A stretch of DNA of 28,367 bases from JACQCF01 sp043742785 (GCA_043742785.1 JAYTXU010000009.1:1-28367); one strand, 5' to 3'. Shown: positions 16,051-24,219, counted from the first letter of the stretch. Numbers and translations are program-made. The notes: generated from the sequence alone by a model not told the origin.

Positions 16051-16756
16051 AGATCAGATTCAAAAACTCGTTTTAATACAGGCCATGGATGTTGATGTGT
16101 ATCGTTTGAAGATGGATCTTCGTGATAAACCTACCGAGATCGAATATTTAAGATCTGAATTTGAATCTAAGAAAGTTAGATTAAAAGTTATAGAGGATCA
16201 GCTTAAAAGCTTAATGCTTAAGCAAAAAGAATATGAGGGGGATCTTAAGGTTAAAGAAGAGGCGATTGTTAAAGCGGATGGGCACCTATCTCAGTTAAAG
16301 ACGAATAAAGAATATTCAGCTAAGTTGTTAGAGATTGAAAGCCTTAAAGCAGATAAGTCAATTGCTGAAGAAAAGATTTTGATCGGTTTTGATCAGCTTG
16401 ATGAGGCTCGTAAAGCTTTAGAAACTGAAAAAGTGCTTGTGGCTAATCACGAGAAAGAATTTCAAGCAAAGAAAAAAGAAATTGATGATTTATTGGCTGT
16501 TGCAGGCGATCAACTGAAGGTTAAAGAATCTCAACGTAATCGTTTAACTCCTGATGTTCGTCCTGATATTTTAATCCGTTATGATAGACTTGTGGAAAAT
16601 AAGGAAGGTTTGGGGATTGTTCCAGTAAGGAATAATACGTGTCAGGGATGCTTTATGCATTTGACAGAACAGGCTATTAACAAGATTAGAATTAATGAAG
16701 AGCTGATGACTTGCGATATGTGCGCTCGGATTCTGTATATCGAAGATGACCTATGA
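16028..16756 (+). CDS. C4-type zinc-ribbon coiled-coil protein (CT398/DUF164 family)
   Basis: A 242-residue protein made of a long N-terminal helical hairpin (about 10-175, rich in Lys/Glu/Leu) and a C-terminal zinc ribbon with C205-x-x-C208 and C229-x-x-C232. The segment LTPDVRPDILIRYDRLVENKEGLGIVPVRNNTCQGCFMHL is characteristic of the family, which includes chlamydial CT398. Structural relatives have been linked to sigma54 and type III secretion in Chlamydia, but the general function is unknown. The ATG lies within the end of the GIY-YIG gene, and the stop overlaps the rnhA start (ATGA). The repeated link to rnhA and rnpB hints at a nucleic-acid role, which is inference. Confidence 0.87.
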   Translation: MTNIASIKDQIQKLVLIQAMDVDVYRLKMDLRDKPTEIEYLRSEFESKKVRLKVIEDQLKSLMLKQKEYEGDLKVKEEAIVKADGHLSQLKTNKEYSAKLLEIESLKADKSIAEEKILIGFDQLDEARKALETEKVLVANHEKEFQAKKKEIDDLLAVAGDQLKVKESQRNRLTPDVRPDILIRYDRLVENKEGLGIVPVRNNTCQGCFMHLTEQAINKIRINEELMTCDMCARILYIEDDL

Positions 16757-17205
16757 GATTAGAGATTTTCACCGATGGGGCATGTTCAGGAAATCCAGGG
16801 CCTGCAGCTGTCGGGGTGGTTATCAATCAAAATGGGAAAACAATTAAAGAGATTTCTCGTTTTATTGGACCTGCTACTAATAATATTGCTGAATATACTG
16901 CATTAATCGTTGGGTTGCAGGAAGCCTTGGTGTTAAAAGCAGATCAAGTCTTTGTTAAAATGGATTCAGAGCTGATGTATAAACAAATCATCGGTGAGTA
17001 TAAGGTCAAACATGAAGGCATTAAACCATTGTTTGATCAGGTGAAGTTATTAGAAAAAGGATTTAAACAGGCGGAGTTTATGCATGTGCCACGCGAACAA
17101 AACAGCGAGGCGGATAAACTAGCTAGATTAGGTTTAAAAATAAGTCAAGATGATCGCCCCGATGCTAAAGGCGTTAGGGAGGAAAGTCCGAGCTCCAAAG
17201 GGTAA
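16753..17205 (+). CDS. rnhA: Ribonuclease HI family protein, C terminus overlapping rnpB
   Basis: Degrades the RNA strand of RNA-DNA hybrids such as Okazaki primers and R-loops. The catalytic carboxylates are all visible: D8 (FTDGACSGNPGP), E47 (NNIAEYTAL), D71 (VKMDSELMY) and D121 (NSEADKLARL). This is the RnhA/Cph-like subgroup without the basic handle. The fold should end near residue 129. The last 21 residues, from I130, are translated from the first 65 bases of the RNase P RNA, including its universal GGGAGGAAAGTCC block, which gives REESP. They are therefore unlikely to be part of the enzyme fold. The start overlaps the upstream zinc-ribbon gene by four bases (ATGA). Confidence 0.93.
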   Translation: MRLEIFTDGACSGNPGPAAVGVVINQNGKTIKEISRFIGPATNNIAEYTALIVGLQEALVLKADQVFVKMDSELMYKQIIGEYKVKHEGIKPLFDQVKLLEKGFKQAEFMHVPREQNSEADKLARLGLKISQDDRPDAKGVREESPSSKG

Positions 17206-17470
17206 TACATCTCGGTAATGCGGGACGTCTATCGGAAACGATGGATAGGATTAGAGCCACAGTGACGAAGCCCTTAACTGGGAGTGAAACGCGGCAATCT
17301 CTGTATGGAGCAATGCCAAATAGGAGGAGAGCCCGCTTCACAGCGGACAGGGTTCGATCCGGTCCCTTAATATCCTCGGGTAGGCTGCAAGAATTCACTG
17401 CGTAAGCGGTGTAAGTTAGTCGAATGATCATCACCTCGCAAGGGGATACATAACTCGGCTTATTGACTTA
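17141..17470 (+). ncRNA. rnpB: RNase P RNA (bacterial type A)
   Basis: The catalytic RNA that trims tRNA 5' leaders. The universal 5' block GGGAGGAAAGTCCGAGCTCC (from 17177) and the 3' ATAACTCGGCTTAT (ending 17464) are both present. P1 can be drawn as TAAGTCAA (17141-17148) with TTGACTTA (17463-17470). P2 is GATGATC (17149-17155) with GATCATC (17426-17432). P3 is very short (CGCC/GGCG at about 17155-17173). The internal GGTTCGATCCGGTCCC and TAGGAGGAGAGCCCGC fit a type A core. The RNA is about 330 bases. Its 5' end lies inside the rnhA frame; no clear separate promoter or terminator was found, so it may be processed from a longer transcript. Confidence 0.93.
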
Positions 17471-17515
17471 GTAATTTATTAACAGTATCAAATTCGTAAT
17501 TGGGAGGTTTTTTCA

Positions 17516-18274
17516 ATGTCAGGACATTCAAAGTGGGCAAAAATCAAACATAAAAAAGGTGATACGGATGCCAAGCGTGGGGCTTTATTCACTAAGGTTA
17601 CAAAAGAAATTACAGCAGCAGCTAAAGATGGTGGAGGTAACACGGAAACCAATATTCGTTTACGTGCGGCTATAGCTCGCGCTCGTGAGTGTAATATGCC
17701 TAATAACAATGTTGATAATGCTATTAAAAAAGGAACCGGTGAATTACCAGGCGTGGTTTTTGAAACAGTTATTTTTGATGCTCGTGGTCCTGGTGGTGTT
17801 GCGATGTTGATTGAAGGTTTAACGGATAATAAGAATCGTACAACAGCTGAAATTCGCAATCTTCTAAATAAAAAAGGCGGTTCTTTGGCCGGTGCTGGTT
17901 CTGCTGCTTTTATGTTTACAAAGAAGGGTTATTTTACTGTTGAGAAATCTAAAGCCAGTGAAGATGCTGTGATGGAAACGGCTCTTGATGCAGGGGCCGA
18001 AGATATTAAGACAGAGGGAGATGAGTTTGAAGTAATTTGTGATTCTACTGTATTTGAAGCAGTAAAAAATGCTTTGGCTGCTAAGAACATTGAAACATCA
18101 ACCGCTGAAGTAACTATGCTTCCAACATCCACGGTTATAATTGAAGGCAATGATGTAAAAAATGTTTTAGGTCTTATGGAAGCATTAGAAGAACATGAAG
18201 ACATTCAAAATGTTCATGCTAATTTTGATATTTCCGAAGAAGAAATGGCTAAACTGGCTGAAGCTGAAGAATAA
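17516..18274 (+). CDS. yebC: YebC/PmpR family protein
   Basis: A 252-residue protein with the family signature at the N terminus (MSGHSKWAKIKHKKGDTDAKRG) followed by TKVTKEITAAAKDGGGN and ARARECNMPNNNVDNAIKKGTGE. The family has been described as transcriptional regulators (PmpR) and, more recently, as factors that help ribosomes through polyproline stretches. I cannot tell which applies here. TGGGAGG at 17501-17507 gives a strong ribosome site eight bases before the ATG. Placement directly before ruvC and ruvA is widespread in bacteria. ruvC starts three bases after the stop. Confidence 0.97.
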   Translation: MSGHSKWAKIKHKKGDTDAKRGALFTKVTKEITAAAKDGGGNTETNIRLRAAIARARECNMPNNNVDNAIKKGTGELPGVVFETVIFDARGPGGVAMLIEGLTDNKNRTTAEIRNLLNKKGGSLAGAGSAAFMFTKKGYFTVEKSKASEDAVMETALDAGAEDIKTEGDEFEVICDSTVFEAVKNALAAKNIETSTAEVTMLPTSTVIIEGNDVKNVLGLMEALEEHEDIQNVHANFDISEEEMAKLAEAEE

Positions 18275-18277
18275 TTT

Positions 18278-18763
18278 ATGCGCATATTAGGCGTTGATCC
18301 TGGTCTTCGTGCTACTGGTTTTGGGCTGGTGGAAATCAGCGCAGGAACTGTTAAGATTATCGATGCAGGAAGTATTGAGCCTAATCCAATGGCGTTGTTT
18401 GAGGCTCGTATTGCTAAGGTTCATGAGTTATTATCGCAGATTATTAGTACACATAAACCAAATGTCCTGGTGCTCGAAAAACTCTATGCTCACTATAAAC
18501 ACCCCACCACCGCCTGTCTTTTGGGCCATGTGCGCGGGGTGATTTGTTTATCAGCCTATGAACATGAAGTGGAATTGGTCGAACAGCCAGTGAAAAGAAT
18601 TCGATTGGCATTGGTTGGAAATGGGAACGCCACCAAGCAGCAGGTACAGATGTTTGTTAAAAGGTTGCTTAATATTGAAAAAGCGACATTGACCCTGGAT
18701 ACCTCAGATGCCTTAGCCTTGGCCTTGGGCCATGCGCATATGATGAAATTTAAGATTTTGTAG
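18278..18763 (+). CDS. ruvC: Holliday junction resolvase RuvC
   Basis: Cuts Holliday junctions symmetrically during recombinational repair, together with the RuvAB branch-migration motor. The four catalytic acids are in place: D7 (LGVDPGL), E67 (VLEKLY), D141 and D144 (LDTSDALALALGH). The length of 161 residues is typical. The second motif reads EKLYAHYKHPTTACLLGHVRGV where many RuvCs have E-x-x-F-x-x-x-N. This is a divergent aromatic-loop region, but the length and acids are intact. It is followed by a hairpin and then ruvA. Confidence 0.95.
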   Translation: MRILGVDPGLRATGFGLVEISAGTVKIIDAGSIEPNPMALFEARIAKVHELLSQIISTHKPNVLVLEKLYAHYKHPTTACLLGHVRGVICLSAYEHEVELVEQPVKRIRLALVGNGNATKQQVQMFVKRLLNIEKATLTLDTSDALALALGHAHMMKFKIL

Positions 18764-18783
18764 AGACATAAAATTTTGTCTCT
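18762..18783 (+). other. Hairpin in the ruvC-ruvA gap
   Basis: A perfect 7-bp stem AGAGACA/TGTCTCT with an 8-base AT loop starts within the ruvC stop codon. No T-run follows, so it is not a normal terminator. It may mark an mRNA processing or stability site. Confidence 0.35.
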
Positions 18784-18801
18784 CTATCTAAGAAAGATTG
18801 T

Positions 18802-19434
18802 ATGATTGCAGCTATCAAAGGGAAAATAACAGCTTATTTAGAGACGACGGTGATCGTGGATACCGGAGCCATAAGCTATGAAGTTTATGTGCCTGTGTCT
18901 GTCTTACAGCGTCTTTCAGAAAGTCAAGATAGCAATGGCAATGTGCAGTTAATCACGTATCATTATTTACAGGTGTCGCCATCGAGTGCGAATGAGGTTT
19001 TGGTAGGATTTTTAAATGAAGTTGAGCGTGATTTCTTTTTAGAGTTTATCAAGGTTTCTGGCATCGGTCCGCGGGCAGCTGTTAAAGCGTTAAACAAAGC
19101 CATTGGAGAGATAGCTCAAGCGATTGACCGTGGAGATGTGCCGTACTTAAAGACATTGCCTGGTATAGGTCTTCAGCGTGCTAAAGAAATTGTCGCTAAA
19201 CTGCAGGGTAAGATGGGTAAGTTCACGTTGATGCGTGATCGAGTACAAGCTGCTTCTGTAAGAGTAGAATTACGTGATATTGAGCAGGAGGCGCTGCATA
19301 TTTTATTGCAGCTGCAGTATAAAAAGGCTGAAGCAGAAACTATGATTCAAAAGGCATTGGATCGGAATAATGCTCTTGAAACGTCAGAAGAATTGTTAAA
19401 CGAAATATACAACCAACGGAAGTCCTCGGTATGA
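18802..19434 (+). CDS. ruvA: Holliday junction DNA helicase subunit RuvA
   Basis: Binds four-way junctions as a tetramer and loads the RuvB ATPase. The 210 residues show the N-terminal OB-fold (MIAAIKGKITAYLETTVIVDTGAISYEVYVP). Two helix-hairpin-helix motifs follow (FIKVSGIGPRAAVKAL near 85 and LKTLPGIGLQRAKEIVAKL near 118). The C-terminal three-helix domain that contacts RuvB begins about 155. ruvB itself does not follow; scpB takes its place 26 bases downstream. Confidence 0.95.
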   Translation: MIAAIKGKITAYLETTVIVDTGAISYEVYVPVSVLQRLSESQDSNGNVQLITYHYLQVSPSSANEVLVGFLNEVERDFFLEFIKVSGIGPRAAVKALNKAIGEIAQAIDRGDVPYLKTLPGIGLQRAKEIVAKLQGKMGKFTLMRDRVQAASVRVELRDIEQEALHILLQLQYKKAEAETMIQKALDRNNALETSEELLNEIYNQRKSSV

Positions 19435-19460
19435 GGGGATAAACAAAGGACAGTTTTCTA

Positions 19461-20174
19461 ATGGACGAACAAACACAAAATTATAAGAGCGGTATTGAAG
19501 CGCTTCTTTTTGTTAGCGACAAACCCATTGTGTTAGAGCAGTTTAAAACGGTGTTTCCGGAACTTAAATCTTCTGAGATTATTCAATTAATTAAAGAGAT
19601 TCAAGATGAGTATGTAAACCGCCATTCAGGGATGGTGATTGTGGATATTGCAGGCGGCTGGCAGATGCTTTCTAATAGCCGTGCGGCTGGGTACATTCGA
19701 GAATTTTATAAGACTAAGACTAAAGAAAAGTTGTCGCGTCCGTCGCTGGAATCGTTGGCCATTATTGCTTACAAGCAGCCAGTTAGCCGTGCCGATTTAG
19801 AAGTGATTCGCGGGGTAAATTGTGATGGAACGGTGGCACATTTGCTTAACAAAGGATTGATTGAAATTGTCGGGCGCAAAGAGGTTCCAGGTCGTCCGTT
19901 TATTTATGGGACAACGAAAGCATTCTTAGAATATTTTGGTTTAAAATCATTGGAAGATTTACCTAAATTAGAGAATCTTCCTCAATTATCTCAAATAGAA
20001 ACGGTACAGCAAGCAGATGTTGTTCCGGTCAAAGAAGCGATGGAGACAGTGTCAGCTCAACAGGAGACAACAACACAGGAAACAACTCAAGACTCGTCAG
20101 AGGCGAGTCAAGAAAGTAGTGGCCAATCTAGGGTTATGCAAGAGGCTGCTCAAGAAAATTCTGAAGGTAATTAA
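19461..20174 (+). CDS. scpB: Segregation and condensation protein B
   Basis: ScpB dimers bind the kleisin ScpA and complete the SMC condensin complex; SMC is encoded at 471-3812. The two winged-helix domains lie at about 1-85 (SGIEALLFVSDKPIVLEQF) and 86-170. The family signature is clear: SRPSLESLAIIAYKQPVSRADLEVIRGVNCDGTVAHLLNKGLIEIVGRKEVPGRPFIYGTT, split here only by domain order. The final 60 or so residues (about 178-237) form a Gln/Glu/Ser/Thr-rich, probably disordered tail not present in the usual core of about 190 residues. scpA is not in the window. Confidence 0.94.
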   Translation: MDEQTQNYKSGIEALLFVSDKPIVLEQFKTVFPELKSSEIIQLIKEIQDEYVNRHSGMVIVDIAGGWQMLSNSRAAGYIREFYKTKTKEKLSRPSLESLAIIAYKQPVSRADLEVIRGVNCDGTVAHLLNKGLIEIVGRKEVPGRPFIYGTTKAFLEYFGLKSLEDLPKLENLPQLSQIETVQQADVVPVKEAMETVSAQQETTTQETTQDSSEASQESSGQSRVMQEAAQENSEGN

Positions 20175-20178
20175 TATT

Positions 20179-21243
20179 ATGGATCTACAAAATCTAAGAG
20201 AAAAAATTGATGCATTAGATGTCAAGATTGTTGAGCTTTTGAATCAAAGAGCTGATGTGGCAAAGATCATCGGTCAGCAGAAACTAAAAAGCAAAGCTTC
20301 TATTTACGCGCCAGCTCGTGAAAAACAAGTGCTTGACCGTATCAAAGAGTTAAGTAAGGGCTCTTTAAACAAAGAAAGCCTTGAAGCTATTTATCGTGAA
20401 ATTATGTCAGCTGCTTTAGCTTTGGAAAAACCTTTGAGTATTGCTGCTCTCGGTAAAAAAGGAGCATATACCCATGGAGCTGCACAAAATATTTTTGGTC
20501 AACAATCTACATATGTTTCATGTAAAGATATTTCGGATGTTTTCCAAAGAGTTGAGAACGGAGAGTGTGATTATGGAGTTCTTCCTATCGAAAACTCAAC
20601 TGAAGGGGTGGTCACGCATACGGTAGATTTATTAGTTAACTCAGATTTAAAGATTTGTAATCAATACATGCTAAATATTAAGCATAATCTTTTATCAAAG
20701 ACGACAAAAGATAAGATCAAAAAAGTTTATTCTAATCCACAAGTATTTAATCAATGTCGTCATTGGTTAGAACAAAATTTGCCAAATGTTAGCTTAATTC
20801 CAGTAGCTTCAACGACCGAGGCCGCAGAAATTGCTTCTCATGAAAAAAATAGCGCTGCTTTGGCTTCATATGTGGCGGGAAAAGAAAATGGATTAAATGC
20901 TCTTGATTTGAATATTAGTGATTTGGCTCACAATGCTACACGTTTTTGTGTAGTTGGACCTGAAAGTGCTAAGCCGACAGGCAAGGACCGCACCTCGTTA
21001 GTGTTTTCTATCAAAGATAAGGTGGGGGCATTGCACGCGATGCTTACCCCATTTGAAAAGAATAAAATTAATTTAACTAAGATAGAGTCCAGACCTTCTA
21101 AGAAAAAGGCATGGGACTATTATTTTTTTATTGATCTCGAAGGACATCAGGATGATCCTCATGTTAAGCGCGCCTTGAATCAGCTAGAAGGTATGTGCAA
21201 GTTTATGAAGATTTTAGGATCCTACCCTGTTATTGAATCATGA
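20179..21243 (+). CDS. pheA: Bifunctional chorismate mutase/prephenate dehydratase
   Basis: Turns chorismate into prephenate and then phenylpyruvate, the route to phenylalanine. The 354 residues contain an AroQ-type chorismate mutase (about 1-85, with LREKIDALDVKIVELLNQRADVAKIIGQ and a YAPAREKQVLDRI turn) and a prephenate dehydratase (about 92-270) with PIENSTEGVV and the catalytic N-A-T254-R-F. The C-terminal ACT domain (about 280-354) carries both phenylalanine-binding motifs, GALHAML and ESRPSKKKAWDYYFFID, so feedback inhibition by Phe is expected. The start at 20179 gives the standard MDLQNLREKID; the longer frame back into scpB is not needed. It overlaps the next gene by four bases (ATGA). 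Confidence 0.96.
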   Translation: MDLQNLREKIDALDVKIVELLNQRADVAKIIGQQKLKSKASIYAPAREKQVLDRIKELSKGSLNKESLEAIYREIMSAALALEKPLSIAALGKKGAYTHGAAQNIFGQQSTYVSCKDISDVFQRVENGECDYGVLPIENSTEGVVTHTVDLLVNSDLKICNQYMLNIKHNLLSKTTKDKIKKVYSNPQVFNQCRHWLEQNLPNVSLIPVASTTEAAEIASHEKNSAALASYVAGKENGLNALDLNISDLAHNATRFCVVGPESAKPTGKDRTSLVFSIKDKVGALHAMLTPFEKNKINLTKIESRPSKKKAWDYYFFIDLEGHQDDPHVKRALNQLEGMCKFMKILGSYPVIES

Positions 21244-22316
21244 AGGTTGCTAACTCCTATATTCTAGACATCAAGCCTTATGTGCCGGGCAAACCTATTG
21301 AAGAAGTTAAACGTCAATTGAAGCTGAAGAGCGTCATTAAGCTTGCTTCCAATGAGAATCCCTATCCTCCTTCGCCTAAGGTGATGACGGCTATGGCTCG
21401 TGCATTGGCTCAAGTTAATCGTTATCCCGATGGTGGATGTTTTGTGCTTCGCGTTGCGTTGGCTAAGCATTTGAAAGTCTCTGAGAATCAGTTGATTTTT
21501 GGTAATGGTTCTGATGAAATTATTGTTTTGGCTGTTAAAGCATTTGTGGGGCAGGGAGATGAAGTTATCATTGCAAAGCCTTCATTCTTAATTTATGAAA
21601 TCGCCTCCCGTCTAGCAGGAGCAAAAATTATTGAAGTACCATTAAAGAATTTCCGTTATGACCTAAAAGCTATGAAGGCAAAATTAACTAGAAAGATAAA
21701 AATTGTTTTTATCGGGAATCCAGATAATCCTTCCGGAACATTTATTAATCTTAAAGAAGCAGAAGATTTTATGAAGGCGGCAAATCGTGACACCCTGGTC
21801 TTTTTTGATGAAGCTTATTTTGAATACGTCAATGCCAAGGATTATCCAGATTCATTAAAATTAATGAAGAAATATCCAAACTTAATCACCACGCGTACAT
21901 TCTCTAAAATGTATGGCTTGGCGGGTTTGCGAGTCGGTTATGGGATTGCATCGCCTGCGATCATTGATATTTTAGAACGTCTGCGGGAACCTTTTAACGT
22001 TAATTCGATTGCTCAAGTGGCAGCTACAGCTGCTTTAAGTGATCAGTCGTATTACAAGATTATTGGCCGTGAAGTTGAGAACCAGCGTCGGTATATTTGT
22101 AGAAGTCTTAAAGGTTTAGGTTTTAAATATGAAGAAAGTTGTACTAATTTTATTTTAATTCGAGTGAGCCATGCAAGTAAGGTGGCAGGGGCGTTACTTA
22201 AAAAGGGCGTTATTGTACGGGATATGACAGGATGGGGATTGTCGGAGTATATTCGAGTATCTATAGGAACAGCTTCAGAAAATAAGAAATTCATTAAATC
22301 TTTGGAGGAGTTATGA
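21240..22316 (+). CDS. hisC: HisC-family aminotransferase, probably aromatic
   Basis: A 358-residue PLP-dependent fold-type I aminotransferase of the histidinol-phosphate family. Visible motifs are KLASNENPYPPSP, NRYPDGGCFVLR, FGNGSDEII, NPDNPSGT, FDEAYFEY, the PLP lysine K223 in TRTFSKMYGLAGLRVGYG, and a final R in YIRVSIGT. By sequence it would be named HisC. It sits between pheA and the DAHP synthase with four-base overlaps on both sides and no histidine genes nearby, so its main job here is likely transamination of phenylpyruvate and 4-hydroxyphenylpyruvate (or prephenate). It may also serve histidine synthesis. The gene symbol is by family only. Confidence 0.93.
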   Translation: MKVANSYILDIKPYVPGKPIEEVKRQLKLKSVIKLASNENPYPPSPKVMTAMARALAQVNRYPDGGCFVLRVALAKHLKVSENQLIFGNGSDEIIVLAVKAFVGQGDEVIIAKPSFLIYEIASRLAGAKIIEVPLKNFRYDLKAMKAKLTRKIKIVFIGNPDNPSGTFINLKEAEDFMKAANRDTLVFFDEAYFEYVNAKDYPDSLKLMKKYPNLITTRTFSKMYGLAGLRVGYGIASPAIIDILERLREPFNVNSIAQVAATAALSDQSYYKIIGREVENQRRYICRSLKGLGFKYEESCTNFILIRVSHASKVAGALLKKGVIVRDMTGWGLSEYIRVSIGTASENKKFIKSLEEL

Positions 22317-23329
22317 TTGTCATTTTACGTAAGGATGCAACTGAGGCTAACATTCAGCATATTGTTGAACGCGGAGCAAAAATTGGACTTAAGGCAAATG
22401 TCTCTAGAGGAGTAGAACGCACAGTAATTGGTTTTATTGGCTCTGAAGATGCGTTGCGTTCCATCCCTTTAGAAGTCTTTCCTGGGGTTGAACAAGTTCT
22501 TTCAGTATTAGCTCCTTACAAGTTGGTTTCTCGCGAATTTAAGAAAGAAGGCACTGTTATTAAGTTGCCTTATAACGTAAGTGTTGGAGGAAAACAAATT
22601 GCTGTGATGGCTGGGCCTTGCTCTATAGAAAGTTATGAAGGAATGCTTTTAATCGCCAAGCAAGCTAAAGCGTTAGGCGCTAATATTCTTCGTGGTGGTG
22701 CATTTAAACCTCGCACCTCTCCTTATGATTTTCAAGGATTGGGTGAAGAAGGTTTAAAGATTTTACAACAGGTGGGGAAGGAAGTGGGTATTCCAACTAT
22801 TTCTGAGGTTATGGATACTCGTCAGGTGGAGCTGGTAGCTCGCTATGTTGATGTTTTACAAATTGGTGCTCGTAATATTCAGAATTATTCTTTATTGAAA
22901 GAAGTAGGAGCTTGTAAGAAACCAGTGATGCTAAAACGTGGTATGTCGACCTTTATTAAAGAATGGCTTATGTCAGCGGAATATTTGATGGCCAATGGTA
23001 ATTTCGATGTCATGCTTTGTGAACGAGGAATTCGCACCTTTGAGACAGCAACTAGAAACACCTTAGATATTAATGCAGTGCCTGTGGCAAAGAAATTATC
23101 GCATTTGCCAGTGATTGTTGATCCTAGTCATGGAACAGGAAGCTGGGAATATGTAGCCGCTGGAGCTCGCGCAGGAATTGCAGCAGGATGTGATGGTTTG
23201 ATGATTGAAATTCATGATAATCCTGAAGAAGCTTTGTCAGATGGTGCTCAATCATTGATGCCAGATAAGTTTAAGGAATTGATGACGTCTTGTAAACGTG
23301 TAGCACTTGCGGTAGATAGAGATTTATAA
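22313..23329 (+). CDS. aroF: DAHP synthase, type I-beta with N-terminal regulatory domain
   Basis: Condenses phosphoenolpyruvate and erythrose 4-phosphate, the first step of aromatic synthesis. The 338 residues start with a ferredoxin-like domain (about 1-72, MIVILRKDATEANIQHIVERG ending in VLSVLAPYKLVSREF) like the tyrosine-sensing domain of the Thermotoga enzyme. A TIM barrel follows, with MAGPCSIES (C103 a metal ligand), GGAFKPRTSPYDFQGLGEEGL, QIGARNIQN, LKRGM and DPSHGTGSWEYV. Having the domain suggests feedback control by tyrosine or phenylalanine. The start overlaps the aminotransferase by four bases, and GGAGG (22306-22310) lies just upstream. Confidence 0.96.
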   Translation: MIVILRKDATEANIQHIVERGAKIGLKANVSRGVERTVIGFIGSEDALRSIPLEVFPGVEQVLSVLAPYKLVSREFKKEGTVIKLPYNVSVGGKQIAVMAGPCSIESYEGMLLIAKQAKALGANILRGGAFKPRTSPYDFQGLGEEGLKILQQVGKEVGIPTISEVMDTRQVELVARYVDVLQIGARNIQNYSLLKEVGACKKPVMLKRGMSTFIKEWLMSAEYLMANGNFDVMLCERGIRTFETATRNTLDINAVPVAKKLSHLPVIVDPSHGTGSWEYVAAGARAGIAAGCDGLMIEIHDNPEEALSDGAQSLMPDKFKELMTSCKRVALAVDRDL

Positions 23330-23346
23330 ATTATAAAGGAATTAAC

Positions 23347-24219
23347 ATGTTTAATAAAAAACAACTGTTTAGACGGATTGCTATTGTCGGTGTAGGGTTT
23401 ATGGGGGCTTCATTAGGTTTAGCTATTAAGAAAAAGGGTTTAGCTCGTGAAGTGGTGGGGATAGGTCATCATGAATCTTCTTTAAAAGAGGCGGTTCATG
23501 TGGGGGCTATTGATGAAAGTTTTATGGATTTCAAAAAAGGAATTCAGGGAGCAGATCTCATTATCTTAGCAACACCCGTTGGAGCTATTGTAGAAGCTTT
23601 AGAACTCCTAGGTAAGGAGCATCAAAGAGGATGCATCATTACTGATTTAGGTAGCACCAAGGTAGCGATTGTCGAGAGAGCTGAGAAGGTTCTTCATCAT
23701 TCTGTGCTTTTTGTGGGCAGTCACCCTTTGGTTGGTTCAGAGAAAAAAGGACCAAAAAATGCAAATGCAGCGTTGTATGAAAATGCTGAATGTGTGATGA
23801 CACCAACGGATAAGACAAATCGTTTAGCTAAAGAAAAGGTGAAACATTTTTGGATACAATTAGGATCTAAGGTAAAGATGATGACTCCCTCTGAGCATGA
23901 TGAGGCCTTAGCCTTTATCAGTCATCTGCCGCATATGGTGGCTTTCAGTTTAATTAAATCTATTCCTGATCAATATATGGAATTAGTTCCTCAAAGCTTG
24001 CGGGATACGACACGTATTGCTTCTTCCGATGCTTTGGTGTGGCGTGATATTGCTTTATCGAATAATAAGAATGTACTTAAATCTCTCGATGAAACTGTTA
24101 AAGTTTTATCTTCCATCCGTAAAGCCATTGTTTCCTCTGACGGTCCAGCCTTGGAAGAGATTTTTAAAACGGCTAGAACTAAACGAGAAGGTATTGAAGG
24201 TCGTTATGGAAGCTCATAA
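23347..24219 (+). CDS. tyrA: Prephenate dehydrogenase
   Basis: Oxidatively decarboxylates prephenate (or arogenate) to the tyrosine precursor using NAD(P). The 290 residues have the Rossmann motif G15-V-G-F-M-G20 with ASLGLAIK, then ATPVGAIVE, DLGSTKVAIVE, the catalytic-region GSHPLVGSEKKGP, and the helical C-terminal domain (HDEALAFISHLPHMVAFSL; LRDTTRIASSDALVWRDIALSN). There is no C-terminal ACT domain. AAAGGAA lies about seven bases upstream of the ATG. Together with pheA, hisC and aroF it completes a Phe/Tyr branch. The gene often found next, aroA (EPSP synthase), is not here; cmk starts inside the 3' end. Confidence 0.95.
   Translation: MFNKKQLFRRIAIVGVGFMGASLGLAIKKKGLAREVVGIGHHESSLKEAVHVGAIDESFMDFKKGIQGADLIILATPVGAIVEALELLGKEHQRGCIITDLGSTKVAIVERAEKVLHHSVLFVGSHPLVGSEKKGPKNANAALYENAECVMTPTDKTNRLAKEKVKHFWIQLGSKVKMMTPSEHDEALAFISHLPHMVAFSLIKSIPDQYMELVPQSLRDTTRIASSDALVWRDIALSNNKNVLKSLDETVKVLSSIRKAIVSSDGPALEEIFKTARTKREGIEGRYGSS

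Noticed and set aside
17174..17434. An 86-codon minus-strand open frame across the RNase P RNA.
   Set aside because: It is antisense to the conserved core of rnpB, which explains the sequence fully.
17488..17859. A 123-codon minus-strand open frame over yebC.
   Set aside because: It is opposite the most conserved part of YebC, with no start signal or family resemblance.
20017..20178. A longer N terminus for PheA starting inside scpB.
   Set aside because: The extension is arginine/lysine/glutamine-rich shadow sequence of the scpB tail. ATG 20179 gives the standard chorismate mutase start.
24017..24205. A longer N terminus for cytidylate kinase starting inside tyrA.
   Set aside because: The extra 63 residues are an out-of-frame translation of the conserved tyrA end. 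ATG 24206 has a ribosome site and gives the normal protein start.
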